Below, piece by piece: positions 5,972 through 12,851 of a stretch of 24,216 nucleotides of DNA. The translations under genes were made by a program, and so were the position numbers. The notes beneath the pieces were generated by a model that had not been told where the DNA came from, did not search any database, and saw only the letters and a list, made by a program, of their open reading frames with translations. Where the stretch lies: the IMG/VR virus record IMGVR_UViG_3300042480_000974, positions 1 through 24,216 of that record. One strand, 5' to 3'. Positions within the stretch are counted from its first letter, which is position 1. Each line of letters starts with the position of its first letter. Source of the stretch: a virus.

Positions 5972-6165
5972 CACAGCCACCACAGGCTGATGACGCCAGC
6001 GAGGGCCAGCAGGATGATGAGGCTGCGAGGCCTGAACACCTCGGCCACGGCGCGAAGGGCGATGTGAGGCTCGTCGGAGGGGCGGAAGTCAAACCCGCGA
6101 TTAGATTGGTTGGTGGCCTGAGCCGCTTTCATGCGGTGGCAAACGTAGTCGGAACGGTCAATCAT
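5971..6165 (-). CDS. Small C-terminally anchored membrane protein
   Basis: This 64-residue protein has a soluble N-terminal part (MIDRSDYVCHRMKAAQATNQ) and one hydrophobic helix at the extreme C terminus (about residues 48-64, SLIILLALAGVISLWWL). That gives a tail-anchored layout with the N terminus probably in the cytoplasm. It overlaps the HNH gene before it by 4 bases and the HTPGPW gene after it by 1 base. It is one of two predicted membrane proteins in this cassette (the other ends it at 3543). Function unknown. A role in altering the host envelope or in superinfection exclusion is only a guess. Confidence 0.7.
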   Translation of the reverse strand: MIDRSDYVCHRMKAAQATNQSNRGFDFRPSDEPHIALRAVAEVFRPRSLIILLALAGVISLWWL

Positions 6166-6653
6166 TTCTGAGTCTCCCTTTTTTTGATTCTGTATTTTAC
6201 GCTGTTGGGCCTGATGCTGAACGCCTTGGCGATTGCCCTCAAAGAAGCGCCGCCGTCAGCCATTTCAAGCAAAGACGCCAACTGTTCTTTTGTCAGCTTC
6301 GGACTTCCGCCGCCTCCGCTGCATGATCGGCCTTTCGCCGCCATGTCCGCCATGTTCTCAGCGTGAGTGCCGAGAAAAAGGTGGTCTGGATTGATGCAGG
6401 CCCGAACGTCACATTTGTGTAGTACGTGAAGGCCCAGCGGGATAGGTCCGTTGGCAACAATCCACGCCATCCGGTGAGCGAGTGCGGGCCGCTTATTGAC
6501 TTTGATCGTCCCGTAACCAAAAGCCTGCACGGCAGCGGTCCACAGACGGCACCCGCTGTTTAACTCGGGCTCCGACCACTTTTCCAGACGCGCCGGGATT
6601 CCCGTGTGGCTTGGGCTAAACCGGCGAATCATTGTTCTTCTCGCTCTCCCCAT
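6162..6653 (-). CDS. HNH endonuclease (HNH_3-type, homing-like) with C-terminal HTH
   Basis: This protein of 163 residues (ATG at 6653; the ATG at 6632 is an alternative) has a GCRLWTAAVQAFGYGTIKV entry and AHRMAWIVANGPIP. The HNH core LHVLHKCDVRACINPDHLFL follows (about residues 77-97), then GTHAENMADM. This is the common phage/homing 'xHxCDxxxCxNPxHLxxGTxxxN' form with two cysteines. Residues about 118-160 (KLTKEQLASLLEMADGGASL, then RAIAKAFSIRPNSVKYRI) form a resolvase-like HTH for site recognition. It overlaps the preceding HTH gene by up to 38 bases and the next gene by 4. It was probably acquired as a mobile nuclease that kept the frame of the cassette. Confidence 0.9.
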   Translation of the reverse strand: MGRARRTMIRRFSPSHTGIPARLEKWSEPELNSGCRLWTAAVQAFGYGTIKVNKRPALAHRMAWIVANGPIPLGLHVLHKCDVRACINPDHLFLGTHAENMADMAAKGRSCSGGGGSPKLTKEQLASLLEMADGGASLRAIAKAFSIRPNSVKYRIKKRETQK

Positions 6654-6828
6654 CCCTCTCCATAGAGAAGGCTTTTAGCTTTTCACGAACCCAAGCTGAA
6701 TGTTTCTCGGGCACTCCGGTAGCAGCGTAACGGCGGCTTGTGCGTTCAGTCACGCCTATCGCCTTAGCCGCCCCGATCTGTGACAGACCAAGGGCGGCAA
6801 TCGCGGCGCGGTATTCGGTGTTTGTCAC
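6616..6828 (-). CDS. Small helix-turn-helix DNA-binding protein
   Basis: The GTG at 6828 overlaps the stop of the preceding gene (GTGA) and is preferred to the GTG at 6837. The 70-residue product contains a clear HTH (LSQIGAAKAIGVTERTSRRY, about residues 15-34) followed by AATGVPEKHSAWVREKL, then a polar tail. This layout matches small phage HTH proteins of the XRE/YdaS-like kind that bind operators or act as Cro-like regulators. It could regulate the leftward cassette from the region to its right. Its 3' end is overlapped by the HNH gene. Confidence 0.75.
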   Translation of the reverse strand: MTNTEYRAAIAALGLSQIGAAKAIGVTERTSRRYAATGVPEKHSAWVREKLKAFSMERDGESEKNNDSPV

Positions 6829-7106
6829 TTGACCCACATTCCTTGAGGCTCACTCCAATTGACGCTTACGATCTGAGTGCGCACGCCGGGAGCGGTTGCG
6901 ACGGCGCGGGCGTGAATGGTTTTCTGTCCAGCCCACTGATGACCCCTGCGGTATTTGCTGGCTTTGTAGAACGTCCATTCCAGCTTCAAGCCGGGGTTCT
7001 TAGCGGCCAGTTTGGCGAAGGCTTGGGCTTTAAAGGTCTTACCGTGCATCTGGTTTAGTTCCGGGCGGCGGGCTTGATTGCCCTTCCGATAACCAGACAA
7101 TGACAC
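6825..7106 (-). CDS. Hypothetical phage protein, first gene of the leftward cassette
   Basis: The conserved-looking core runs from MHGKTFKAQAFAKLAAKNPG through LKLEWTFYKASKYRRGHQWA to GMWVK at the stop, with many basic and aromatic residues (KxxxRxGxQW). This suggests a small nucleic-acid-binding or beta-rich fold. The start is uncertain. The GTG at 7106 has an AGGA-type site 5 bases upstream, the ATG at 7049 begins the best-looking core, and the frame is open back to an ATG at 7157 that has no ribosome site. It overlaps the HTH gene by 4 bases. No family is recognised. Confidence 0.65.
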   Translation of the reverse strand: MSLSGYRKGNQARRPELNQMHGKTFKAQAFAKLAAKNPGLKLEWTFYKASKYRRGHQWAGQKTIHARAVATAPGVRTQIVSVNWSEPQGMWVK

Positions 7107-7664
7107 CCCTGTCCTATGACAGTCAAGTCCTATCTCCACCCCCCCCTTAAAAAACATTGGGGTTAGGTGCTGGCCAAGCTGCTTTTACGCTTTAGGCAAT
7201 AGTCCGCTTTCCGCGAACTCCCCTATCTACCGATAGGACGCGGTTGGGAGCCTGCTTCTGCCTCGACCGTATAGCCTGACTGCCTTTTAATGAGGGCCAG
7301 CTCACTCCCCACCCAAAATTTGCCGGGTCAGCGTAGGGGGTCGATAGGTCAGGTTGCTCCCTCAAGCCGCAGGGCCAGTCGGGACGCTCGGAAGTCCCTC
7401 ATTTAATTGAGGGCAAAGTTCGCGCGGTCGTCATCGCTTGGCTTTGGGGACGGGAGCCATGCAAACCGGGGGCACGACATCGGCTGAAACTCGTCTGAAA
7501 CAAAAATGGCCGGTTGAAACTTTTTAGTTTCGTGGCTATTCTTGTAACGCGCTCCCCGGAGAGCCTTGCATATATCCGGGTCGATCTTCAGGGCGGTGGG
7601 ACTCGTGCCAGAGACCACCGCCCGCGCACCTTAGCCTAGATAGCTTCAACGTCAAGCGCACAGC
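7107..7664. other. Largely non-coding control or origin region with short repeats
   Basis: No convincing gene fills this span. It contains several repeated hexamers. CCTATC/GATAGG occurs at about 7129-7134, 7223-7228, 7233-7238 (the pair CCTATC-TACC-GATAGG is a perfect inverted repeat) and 7343-7348. TGAGGG/CCCTCA occurs at about 7291-7296, 7359-7364, 7397-7402 and 7408-7413; the last two form a hairpin around TTTAAT. Three GAAAC words and an inverted AGTTTC lie between 7486 and 7531, giving GAAACT-TTTT-AGTTTC. The region lies between the terminator of one leftward operon and the first gene of the next, so it should hold the promoter and operators of the cassette and could hold a replication origin. 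I found no strong -35/-10 pair. Confidence 0.55.
7403..7618 (-). CDS. Doubtful small ORF in the control region
   Basis: A 71-codon leftward frame begins at GTG 7618 and ends TAA at 7403. The predicted product (DPDICKALRGARYKNSHETK in its first half) has no recognisable motif, the ribosome site is weak, and the frame crosses the GAAAC repeat hairpin. Third-base composition is only mildly gene-like. It is listed because it fills part of an otherwise empty region, but it may well be untranslated. Confidence 0.2.
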   Translation of the reverse strand: MVSGTSPTALKIDPDICKALRGARYKNSHETKKFQPAIFVSDEFQPMSCPRFAWLPSPKPSDDDRANFALN

Positions 7665-7699
7665 AAAAAGCCCGACCGGCGCTAGGCTGATCGGGCTTT
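7665..7699 (-). terminator. Rho-independent terminator of the leftward replication/modification operon
   Basis: AAAGCCCGA (7667-7675) pairs with TCGGGCTTT (7691-7699) around a 15-base loop. Read leftward, the stem is followed by a run of T (complement of AAAAA at 7665-7669). It lies about 50 bases past the stop of the gene ending at 7750. A second short hairpin (AACTGGCT/AGCCGGTT, 7707-7726) sits between the gene and the terminator. Confidence 0.85.
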
Positions 7700-7749
7700 A
7701 AGAAGGAACTGGCTCCGCAGCCGGTTTCCATCGCCTAAGCGTCGCAACG

Positions 7750-8235
7750 CTACTCCTTCGCGCGTATTCCGACAAGCCCCGCCGCTTTCAAATCACGGCC
7801 TCGCTCTCGCAGCTTGCCTTTCGCGTATTCCGTCGCTGGCGTAATCCACCCGTCCGCGTGTATGGTTGCAGGGTCAATGTAGCTAACCACAAACGGCTCC
7901 CCAAGGGCCGCTATCAGCGCCGGGCGTTGCGGATAGGGCGGGCGCTCGATCTTCGCCACAGCCTCCGCAGACGGAAGCCAATGATCGTATTTCTCGCCGT
8001 TTAGCCAAACGCTCAGGCCGCAGAAACCGCACGTCGGCTCCTTCTCCCTTAGATACCCCCGCAAAGCCTCTAGAAGCCGCTCCTGACCGACTTTAGCAGC
8101 ATGGCGGTTCCATAGCTTGCGGGTTTTGTCCTGACCGTCTCCGCGCTTACGCATCTGGCCAGCGCGAGCCTGCCAAGCGTCATCAAACGTATTTGCTTCA
8201 CGCATGGGAAACGGTATAACGTTCGCTGCTGTCAT
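7750..8235 (-). CDS. Phage protein resembling the C-terminal domain of replication initiators or helicase loaders
   Basis: The ATG at 8235 is chosen for its strong upstream GGGGAGGAAG. The product (161 residues) starts MTAANVIPFPMREANTFDDA. It has a helical segment with WNRHAAKVGQERLLEALRGY, then a two-cysteine knuckle (PTCGFCG), then LSVWLNGEKYDHWLPSAEAV. The 'WxxH...G...LLxALxxYL...FxxWLNGxxxxxW' pattern is the usual C-terminal motif of phage replication proteins (DnaT/replisome-organizer-like). It lacks the N-terminal winged helix of full initiators, so a loader or accessory role is likelier. It is the last gene of the leftward operon, and a hairpin lies just upstream (8266-8297). Confidence 0.6.
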   Translation of the reverse strand: MTAANVIPFPMREANTFDDAWQARAGQMRKRGDGQDKTRKLWNRHAAKVGQERLLEALRGYLREKEPTCGFCGLSVWLNGEKYDHWLPSAEAVAKIERPPYPQRPALIAALGEPFVVSYIDPATIHADGWITPATEYAKGKLRERGRDLKAAGLVGIRAKE

Positions 8236-8265
8236 GCTTCCTCCCCTTGTCATGGTGGCTAGACT

Positions 8266-8302
8266 GGCCCGGCGCGTGAAATAATCCGCGCCGGGCCTTT
8301 TG
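8266..8302 (+). terminator. Strong rho-independent terminator-like hairpin, + orientation, inside a leftward operon
   Basis: GGCCCGGCGCG (8266-8276) pairs perfectly with CGCGCCGGGCC (8287-8297) around a 10-base AT-rich loop and is followed by TTTTGTCTT on the + strand. Read leftward, the stem is not followed by Ts. It therefore looks like a terminator for rightward (antisense) transcription, or a processing/stability hairpin in the leftward message between the methyltransferase and the replication-like gene. Confidence 0.8.
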
Positions 8303-8304
8303 TC

Positions 8305-9249
8305 TTAAGCCTTGAACAAGCCCCGACCGATTTTCTCGATCTCCGCTAGGTTCTTGACGGCTTGCGCGAAGTAGGACGGCTTAAGTTCAACGCCGATGCC
8401 TTTGCGTCCCATGCGAGCCGCGCAATAGACCTCGCTCCCGATGCCAAGGAACGGGGTCAGAACCGTATCGCCTTCATTGCTCCAAAGGTCGATACACCGC
8501 TCGATCACGTCAAGCTGGAGAGGCGAGATGTGCTGTTCATCTTTCTGGTCGCGCCCGCCACGATATTGCAGGGTCCGCGTCTGGTTAATGTCCAGCCAGA
8601 CCGGCGAGGCGTAGCGTTGCCAGACCTCGATTGAATACCAGTTCCGCCCGTCTGTGTTAGTCGTGTATTTCGTAAAATCCGGGCCGTCGCTGTCGCCATA
8701 ATAAGCGTCGAAGCATCCGCTAACCGGCTCCGGGTTTTCGCCACGCTTGCGGAACGTGACGATGTAATCCGCCAGACCCTGCCCGCTGATCGTGCTGTCT
8801 TTGACGATTTGCTTGTGAAGCAGCCGGATGCTTTTCGTCCGTTGTTGCGCGACTACGGGGTCTTTCCAGATGCAAACCTCGCTATGGAAAATCCAGCCCG
8901 CATCCTCATAAGCCCGGATGACCTCGCCTCTGAAATCCCGCATCCCGATATGGCCGTGCCTGATCTTGCTAGTGGGCAGTTGCATGACGTGAACGCTATG
9001 CAAGCGCCCCGGCATAGTGACCCGGTGCAGTTCCTGAATGAGAAAGGCGTAATGCTCCCAGAACGCCGGGCCATCATTGTTCGATATGTCGCGGTCGCTG
9101 TTCGAGAACTTGTAAAGCCCTTCAAACGGCGGCGAGTGGATGCCGAAATGGATGCTGTCTGAAGGTATCTCGCGGATAACCTCGCAGCTATCGCCCAGAT
9201 AGACGGCGTAATCATCAGTGATGACTTGATCGATGCACTTATAGCTCAT
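8305..9249 (-). CDS. DNA methyltransferase, beta class (N4-cytosine or N6-adenine)
   Basis: This 314-residue protein starts MSYKCIDQVITDDYAVYLGD and shows the catalytic motif IV SPPF (39-42) near the N terminus. The AdoMet-binding motif I lies near the C terminus (TPFLGIGSEVYCAARMGRKG, from about 265). The order IV...I defines the beta class of amino-methyltransferases. SPPF is found in both N4-C and N6-A enzymes, so the modified base is unsure. About 180 residues between them would contain the target-recognition part (WKDPVVAQQRTKSIRLLHKQ...). It probably protects phage DNA from host restriction or marks it for regulation. No partner nuclease is evident. It overlaps the SNF2 helicase gene by 4 bases. 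Confidence 0.92.
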   Translation of the reverse strand: MSYKCIDQVITDDYAVYLGDSCEVIREIPSDSIHFGIHSPPFEGLYKFSNSDRDISNNDGPAFWEHYAFLIQELHRVTMPGRLHSVHVMQLPTSKIRHGHIGMRDFRGEVIRAYEDAGWIFHSEVCIWKDPVVAQQRTKSIRLLHKQIVKDSTISGQGLADYIVTFRKRGENPEPVSGCFDAYYGDSDGPDFTKYTTNTDGRNWYSIEVWQRYASPVWLDINQTRTLQYRGGRDQKDEQHISPLQLDVIERCIDLWSNEGDTVLTPFLGIGSEVYCAARMGRKGIGVELKPSYFAQAVKNLAEIEKIGRGLFKA

Positions 9250-10640
9250 TGGTTTCCCCTTATGAAATCCGGCAGAATGATAGTTTGTTGCGGGTTATAG
9301 TCGGCACGGTCGCGGACGGAACCGCGCACCGCAAGGCTGGACAGGTCGGCCATGTGCAGGACCATTGAAGCGGCCATGCGTTCGGCGTCACTTTCTTTGC
9401 GCTTGATGTTGGCCACGGTCGCGCCTTCCGTTTCAGCGGCGATGATGTGGCAGTTTACGGGCTGAGTTTGGCCAAAGCGCCAGAACCGGCGAATGGCCTG
9501 ATAAAACTGCTCGAAGCTATCCGACAATCCGACAAAGCCCGTATCCGCGCAATGCTGCCAGTTCATGCCAAAGCCGCAGATTGACGGCTTAGTGACCAGA
9601 ACACGGATGCGGCCCTCGGTGAAGTCGATTAGCTTACGCTCTTTCGCCGCGTCATTGTCAGACCCGCGAACCTCGACTGCGCCCGGTATTGCCTTCGCCA
9701 GCGCCTCGCTCTCGCTGTTGAGATTGCACCACCAAACGAACGGGCGGTCTGTCGGGGTGATGTCAACGGCCATCTTGACCCGATCATCCACGGTGTCGCG
9801 CCGGGCTGAAATACGCTCCGAAAGCGTGGCGGCTTGGATAGGGAAAAGCATCCCTGTTTCAATGCTAGGCCGATATTCCACCCCGACCGTGTGTTGATGA
9901 TAGTGCAACGGGGGAAGGTCATAACCTTCGTTTGGATAGCCAAGGTCTGACGGCTTGCGAAGCATCACCGCCCATGACGCCATCCACTTCCAGAACTCGT
10001 TTTCAGCGTGGCCTTTCAGACGCCAGTTTTGCGTTGAGCCGCCGTCATGGACAAAGAACGTCGCGAGCATATCCGTGTAGGACATGACGCCCAGAAACTC
10101 GGCGTGATTGCCTAGTTCCATAAAGTCGTTTGGAGCGGGTGTAGCAGTCGCGGCAAGGCGGAATGGCACGACCTGACAATCCTGAATCAGCTTGTTTCGA
10201 TAGTGGCCGTCCGTCGATTTCAGGATGCTGCTTTCATCCAGAATGACGCCGCCAAACGACGCGACATCAAAATGCTCGATCTTTTGATAGTTCGTGACGC
10301 AGATGCCGCCGTTTTCGCAGTCGGATTGTTTCGTAACGAGCCGGGCCGGAATGCCGAACTTATCAGCCTCCCGAACAAGCTGAGATGACACGGCGAGCGG
10401 CGCAAGATGCAACACGGGCTTGCCAGTCGTTTCGGCCACGACCTGACCCCATGCCAGTTCCATTAACGACTTGCCCAGACCAGTCCCCGCGAACAAAGCC
10501 GACCGGCCACGACGCAACGCCCATGACACGATGTCTCGCTGATGCGGGAACAAACAGTCGGGCAACGGTGGAAATTCTGATATACCCGTGAACGGGTCTG
10601 TAACGGCTTTTGCCGCTAGGAACGCCTCATATTTAGTCAC
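9246..10640 (-). CDS. SNF2-type superfamily 2 helicase/translocase
   Basis: The GTG at 10640 follows AAGGGGAAAAC and is chosen over an upstream ATG at 10700 that would overlap the HTH gene. In the 464-residue product, a Q-like FPHQRDIVSW precedes Walker A AGTGLGKS (51-58) and Walker B VILDESS (132-138). Motif III is AATATP (163-168) and motif VI QAIRRFWRFGQ (381-391) is typical of SNF2 proteins. Such ATPases translocate on duplex DNA. Similar phage genes are usually annotated as DEAD/SNF2 helicases. The 4-base overlap with the DNA methyltransferase suggests the two are made together. Functions in replication, recombination or counter-defence are all possible. No nuclease domain is present. 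Confidence 0.92.
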   Translation of the reverse strand: MTKYEAFLAAKAVTDPFTGISEFPPLPDCLFPHQRDIVSWALRRGRSALFAGTGLGKSLMELAWGQVVAETTGKPVLHLAPLAVSSQLVREADKFGIPARLVTKQSDCENGGICVTNYQKIEHFDVASFGGVILDESSILKSTDGHYRNKLIQDCQVVPFRLAATATPAPNDFMELGNHAEFLGVMSYTDMLATFFVHDGGSTQNWRLKGHAENEFWKWMASWAVMLRKPSDLGYPNEGYDLPPLHYHQHTVGVEYRPSIETGMLFPIQAATLSERISARRDTVDDRVKMAVDITPTDRPFVWWCNLNSESEALAKAIPGAVEVRGSDNDAAKERKLIDFTEGRIRVLVTKPSICGFGMNWQHCADTGFVGLSDSFEQFYQAIRRFWRFGQTQPVNCHIIAAETEGATVANIKRKESDAERMAASMVLHMADLSSLAVRGSVRDRADYNPQQTIILPDFIRGNQ

Positions 10641-10687
10641 GTTTTCCCCTTGTGTGTGTTGGTTAGTGATTGATCGAAAGCCTAGCC

Positions 10688-11065
10688 TCAATCCTCCCAA
10701 ACGCTAAACAAATTGTTTCGCTTTGCAGGGACGGGCCTTGTCCTGACCGGCTTGGGCTTAGGCGCTGGCAAATGGTCTCCCCGCTGAAACGCAAGGGCTA
10801 GGGCATAGACGAAGCGTTCGTCTGCTGCCCGTTGCCGTGTCTCCGCCTCCCGGTCTTTGTCAAAGCCGGTGGGAGTGCTGTTTACCAGAACGGAGCTTCC
10901 GGGGTCTTTCTGCCACGGGATGCCCATAGTCCGCGCTCGTTCCCTTACGGTGTATTCCGTTCGGCCCAGCTTCTCGCCAATCTCGGCGGGGCTAAAGCCT
11001 AGTCGCTTCATCTTGCGAAGCGTGTTATCTTGAACGGAGGTGAACCAGTCTCTGGGTTGTCTCAT
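10688..11065 (-). CDS. SANT/GcrA-like helix-turn-helix protein
   Basis: This 125-residue protein has an N-terminal HTH (about residues 10-50): W-F-T-S-V-Q-D-N-T-L, then KRLGFSPAEIGEKLGRTEYT, then VRERARTMGIPW. The 'LGxSxxEIGxxLGRTxxxVRxRAxxLGI' pattern is that of SANT/Myb-like or GcrA-like DNA-binding domains common in alphaproteobacteria and their phages. The C-terminal half is basic and proline-rich (LPAPKPKPVRTRPVPAKR) after FQRGDHLP. It is clearly related to the next gene upstream (11062-11400), which has the same HTH and an IQRGENLP counterpart. Probably a regulator or DNA-binding accessory factor of the operon. Confidence 0.75.
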   Translation of the reverse strand: MRQPRDWFTSVQDNTLRKMKRLGFSPAEIGEKLGRTEYTVRERARTMGIPWQKDPGSSVLVNSTPTGFDKDREAETRQRAADERFVYALALAFQRGDHLPAPKPKPVRTRPVPAKRNNLFSVWED

Positions 11066-11400
11066 TTGGCTAAACGGGGCAGATTTTCACCGCGCTGGAT
11101 AGCACCCGCCACGGCCCGCACAAGCCGCCTGCTGCTTTCCTCAAGGCGGGAACGGTTCTCTTGCGGGAGGGCGATGTCATAGGGGCGAAGGAAACCGCCA
11201 TAGGTGTCGCGCCTAAAATGAAGCCCAAGGGCCTGAGACCGCCCTTTGATGGCCATGTGGGTCCGGCCCATCAGGTCGGCGGCTTCCTTTCGAGAGAACC
11301 CGGATAAGGCCAGAACCCGCAAGCGTTCGTCCTGTTCGTCGTCCCACGTCTCGCCGTAAGCCGGTGAAAGTTTCCGTGCTGGATTGATCGGCGCTGTCAT
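11062..11400 (-). CDS. SANT/GcrA-like helix-turn-helix protein (paralogue)
   Basis: The ATG at 11400 with AGGGGGAA upstream is chosen over a longer frame opening at 11460. The 112-residue protein begins MTAPINPARKLSPAYGETWD. It then carries DEQDERLRVLALSGFSRKEA and ADLMGRTHMAIKGRSQALGL, which make a SANT/GcrA-like HTH. The tail EESSRRLVRAVAGAIQRGEN ends in LPRLAK. The tail and HTH parallel those of the neighbour at 10688-11065, suggesting an old tandem duplication. GcrA-like factors work with methylated promoters in Caulobacter, and the presence of two methyltransferases nearby is suggestive, but the link is inference. It overlaps both neighbours by 4 bases. Confidence 0.75.
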   Translation of the reverse strand: MTAPINPARKLSPAYGETWDDEQDERLRVLALSGFSRKEAADLMGRTHMAIKGRSQALGLHFRRDTYGGFLRPYDIALPQENRSRLEESSRRLVRAVAGAIQRGENLPRLAK

Positions 11401-11774
11401 GTTTCCCCCTTGGGCTTCCGCTGGAAACCTCTTGATTGGATTTTGACCCCTTTGGGCCATTCGTTGCGGCTTTGCATCCTGCTAGGCTTACGGGTCAGCG
11501 GATCAGCCTTCTTGATTAGCCGATTGACCTTCCCTCGGGCGGACGCCTCGCCAGACGTTTTGGAGGCGTGGCAAGCCGGTATCCAAGCCTCAAGGTTTTC
11601 AATGTCGTTTGTTCCGCCGCGCCACAGTGGGTTTCGATGCTCAATGTGGAAGCCCGGCTGTAGCTTCTTGCCGCATCCGCACTGGCACCGACCCTCAGCC
11701 CGATTGAATATCTCCAACCGTTGCTTTTTGGTGAAAGACTTGCGCGGGTGGATTTCGACGGGCTCACGCTGCAT
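11397..11774 (-). CDS. HNH endonuclease (McrA-like fold)
   Basis: This 125-residue protein has a basic N terminus and FTKKQRLEIFNRAEGRCQCG, with cysteines in CQCGCG. The HNH core follows as FHIEHRNPLWRGGTNDIENL, then EAWIPACHASKT. The H-E/D-H...N...H layout with zinc cysteines (C-C-C...C) is the classical McrA-type HNH found in many phages, often with a structural or packaging role. Here it lies within the replication/modification operon. It lacks the AP2 or HTH targeting domain of the other two HNH genes, and its junctions with neighbours (4 and 11 bases) are native-looking. It is therefore more likely a phage functional nuclease than a homing element. Confidence 0.9.
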   Translation of the reverse strand: MQREPVEIHPRKSFTKKQRLEIFNRAEGRCQCGCGKKLQPGFHIEHRNPLWRGGTNDIENLEAWIPACHASKTSGEASARGKVNRLIKKADPLTRKPSRMQSRNEWPKGVKIQSRGFQRKPKGET

Positions 11775-12513
11775 GGAAGTCAGCCAGAATCGCGCGCCCG
11801 ATCATTTCGGGAATCTGAGGAACCACAGCGTTTCCAAGGGCCGCTAAGGCAGCCTCGTCCACATAGGAGGGAACCCCATCATGCCCTCCACACACATAGG
11901 GCACGGAGCCTTCATGAAAAGCGCGCTCAAGCCCACTTGCTTGCCGATACGCATCCGACGTTGCACGGAGGGCAATAGCAAGTTGCCTCTGTCGCGGTTG
12001 TCGCTTGCCAATGGGGTAGGCAATAATCCAAACGCGGTCCCGGCCATGGGGCGCGCCAACGTGGGAAGCCGGTATGCAATGCCATTCCGCATCAAACCCG
12101 AGCGTGGCCAGCGGCCCGAGTATGTCTCCAATCCATCCATCAAGCAGCTCTGGGCTGTTTTCCACGATGACAAATTGGGGTCGAACCTCGCCAATAAGGC
12201 GAGCGAACTCACTCCATAGTCCGCTGCGCTCTCCGTCGAGGCCCTTGCGGCTTCCCGACGTTGATAGGTCCTGGCATGGGAAGCCTCCGACGATAACGTC
12301 GGGGTATATTCCGGCGGCAGCAAGCTTGCCTGCTGTGAGGGTCTGAACGTCTTCATAGCAGGGAACCTCGGGCCAATGTTTCGCCAATACGGCGCGGGGG
12401 AACGGTTCGATTTCACAGAAGGCAACGGTTTTAAATCCGCCAGTGCGTTCAAGCCCAAGGGAAAAACCGCCAATACCGCTGAATAGGTCCAGAACCTTTA
12501 GTTTCTCGGTCAT
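11764..12513 (-). CDS. DNA (cytosine-5) methyltransferase
   Basis: This 249-residue enzyme has the C5-methyltransferase motifs in order: I DLFSGIGGFSLGL (9-21); IV GGFPCQDLS (76-84) with catalytic Cys80; VI IVENSPELL (116-124); VIII GRDRVWIIAYP (157-167); and X LGNAVVPQ (226-233). Motif VI has ENS where most enzymes have ENV, a change often seen in phage enzymes. The target-recognition region between VIII and X is short, about 55 residues. It would methylate C5 of cytosine in a short target, probably to evade host restriction. No cognate restriction enzyme is visible. It overlaps the RusA gene by 4 bases and the HNH gene by 11. Confidence 0.95.
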   Translation of the reverse strand: MTEKLKVLDLFSGIGGFSLGLERTGGFKTVAFCEIEPFPRAVLAKHWPEVPCYEDVQTLTAGKLAAAGIYPDVIVGGFPCQDLSTSGSRKGLDGERSGLWSEFARLIGEVRPQFVIVENSPELLDGWIGDILGPLATLGFDAEWHCIPASHVGAPHGRDRVWIIAYPIGKRQPRQRQLAIALRATSDAYRQASGLERAFHEGSVPYVCGGHDGVPSYVDEAALAALGNAVVPQIPEMIGRAILADFHAA

Positions 12514-12851
12514 TGCATAATCTCAATTCGAACCAGACCGCCAGTAATCGGCTCTCCAAAGGTTAGTAAGGGCGCGTTAAACTGCTTGTCATCAACGCCG
12601 AGCGCCAGCGCCAAGCCGTCCTGATACGCCTTCAAGCTGGCCCGCGCGTTGTCGTCATCTATCGCGTGAGCGGTCTTTGGGTGTATAGTGACGGACCAGT
12701 TAATGCGGCCCGGTTCCCGTCGCTCTTTAAGAGGTACGTAAGCCGCAACATAGGCCCACTGTTTGTGAGCTTTAAATGCCTTGGCCTTCGTAGCCCAATG
12801 GCCCCGACCGTTAGGCCAGAGGATTGTGGCAGGCATCGGCAACTCGATCAC
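12510..12851 (-). CDS. rusA: RusA-like Holliday junction resolvase
   Basis: This 113-residue protein begins with a beta strand (MIELPMPATILWPNGRGHWA), where PNGRGHW matches the RusA N-terminal loop. The catalytic acidic cluster is AIDDDNARASLKAYQDGL (D65-D67, K74, D78), followed by LGVDDKQF (D87, D88). These positions correspond to the metal-binding aspartates and catalytic lysine of RusA. The enzyme cuts four-way DNA junctions during recombination or replication, for example to remove branches before packaging. Its length is normal. Together with ERF, the SSB-like protein and NinB on the other arm it completes a phage recombination set. Confidence 0.92.
   Translation of the reverse strand: MIELPMPATILWPNGRGHWATKAKAFKAHKQWAYVAAYVPLKERREPGRINWSVTIHPKTAHAIDDDNARASLKAYQDGLALALGVDDKQFNAPLLTFGEPITGGLVRIEIMQ

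Noticed and set aside
7661-7730. tRNA-like appearance of the two adjacent hairpins
   Set aside because: No acceptor stem, D/T loops or anticodon arm can be laid out; the first hairpin with its T-run is a terminator.
11397-11774. Third homing endonuclease
   Set aside because: It lacks a targeting AP2 or HTH domain, has native overlapped junctions and shows no duplicated flanks; a phage functional HNH nuclease is likelier.
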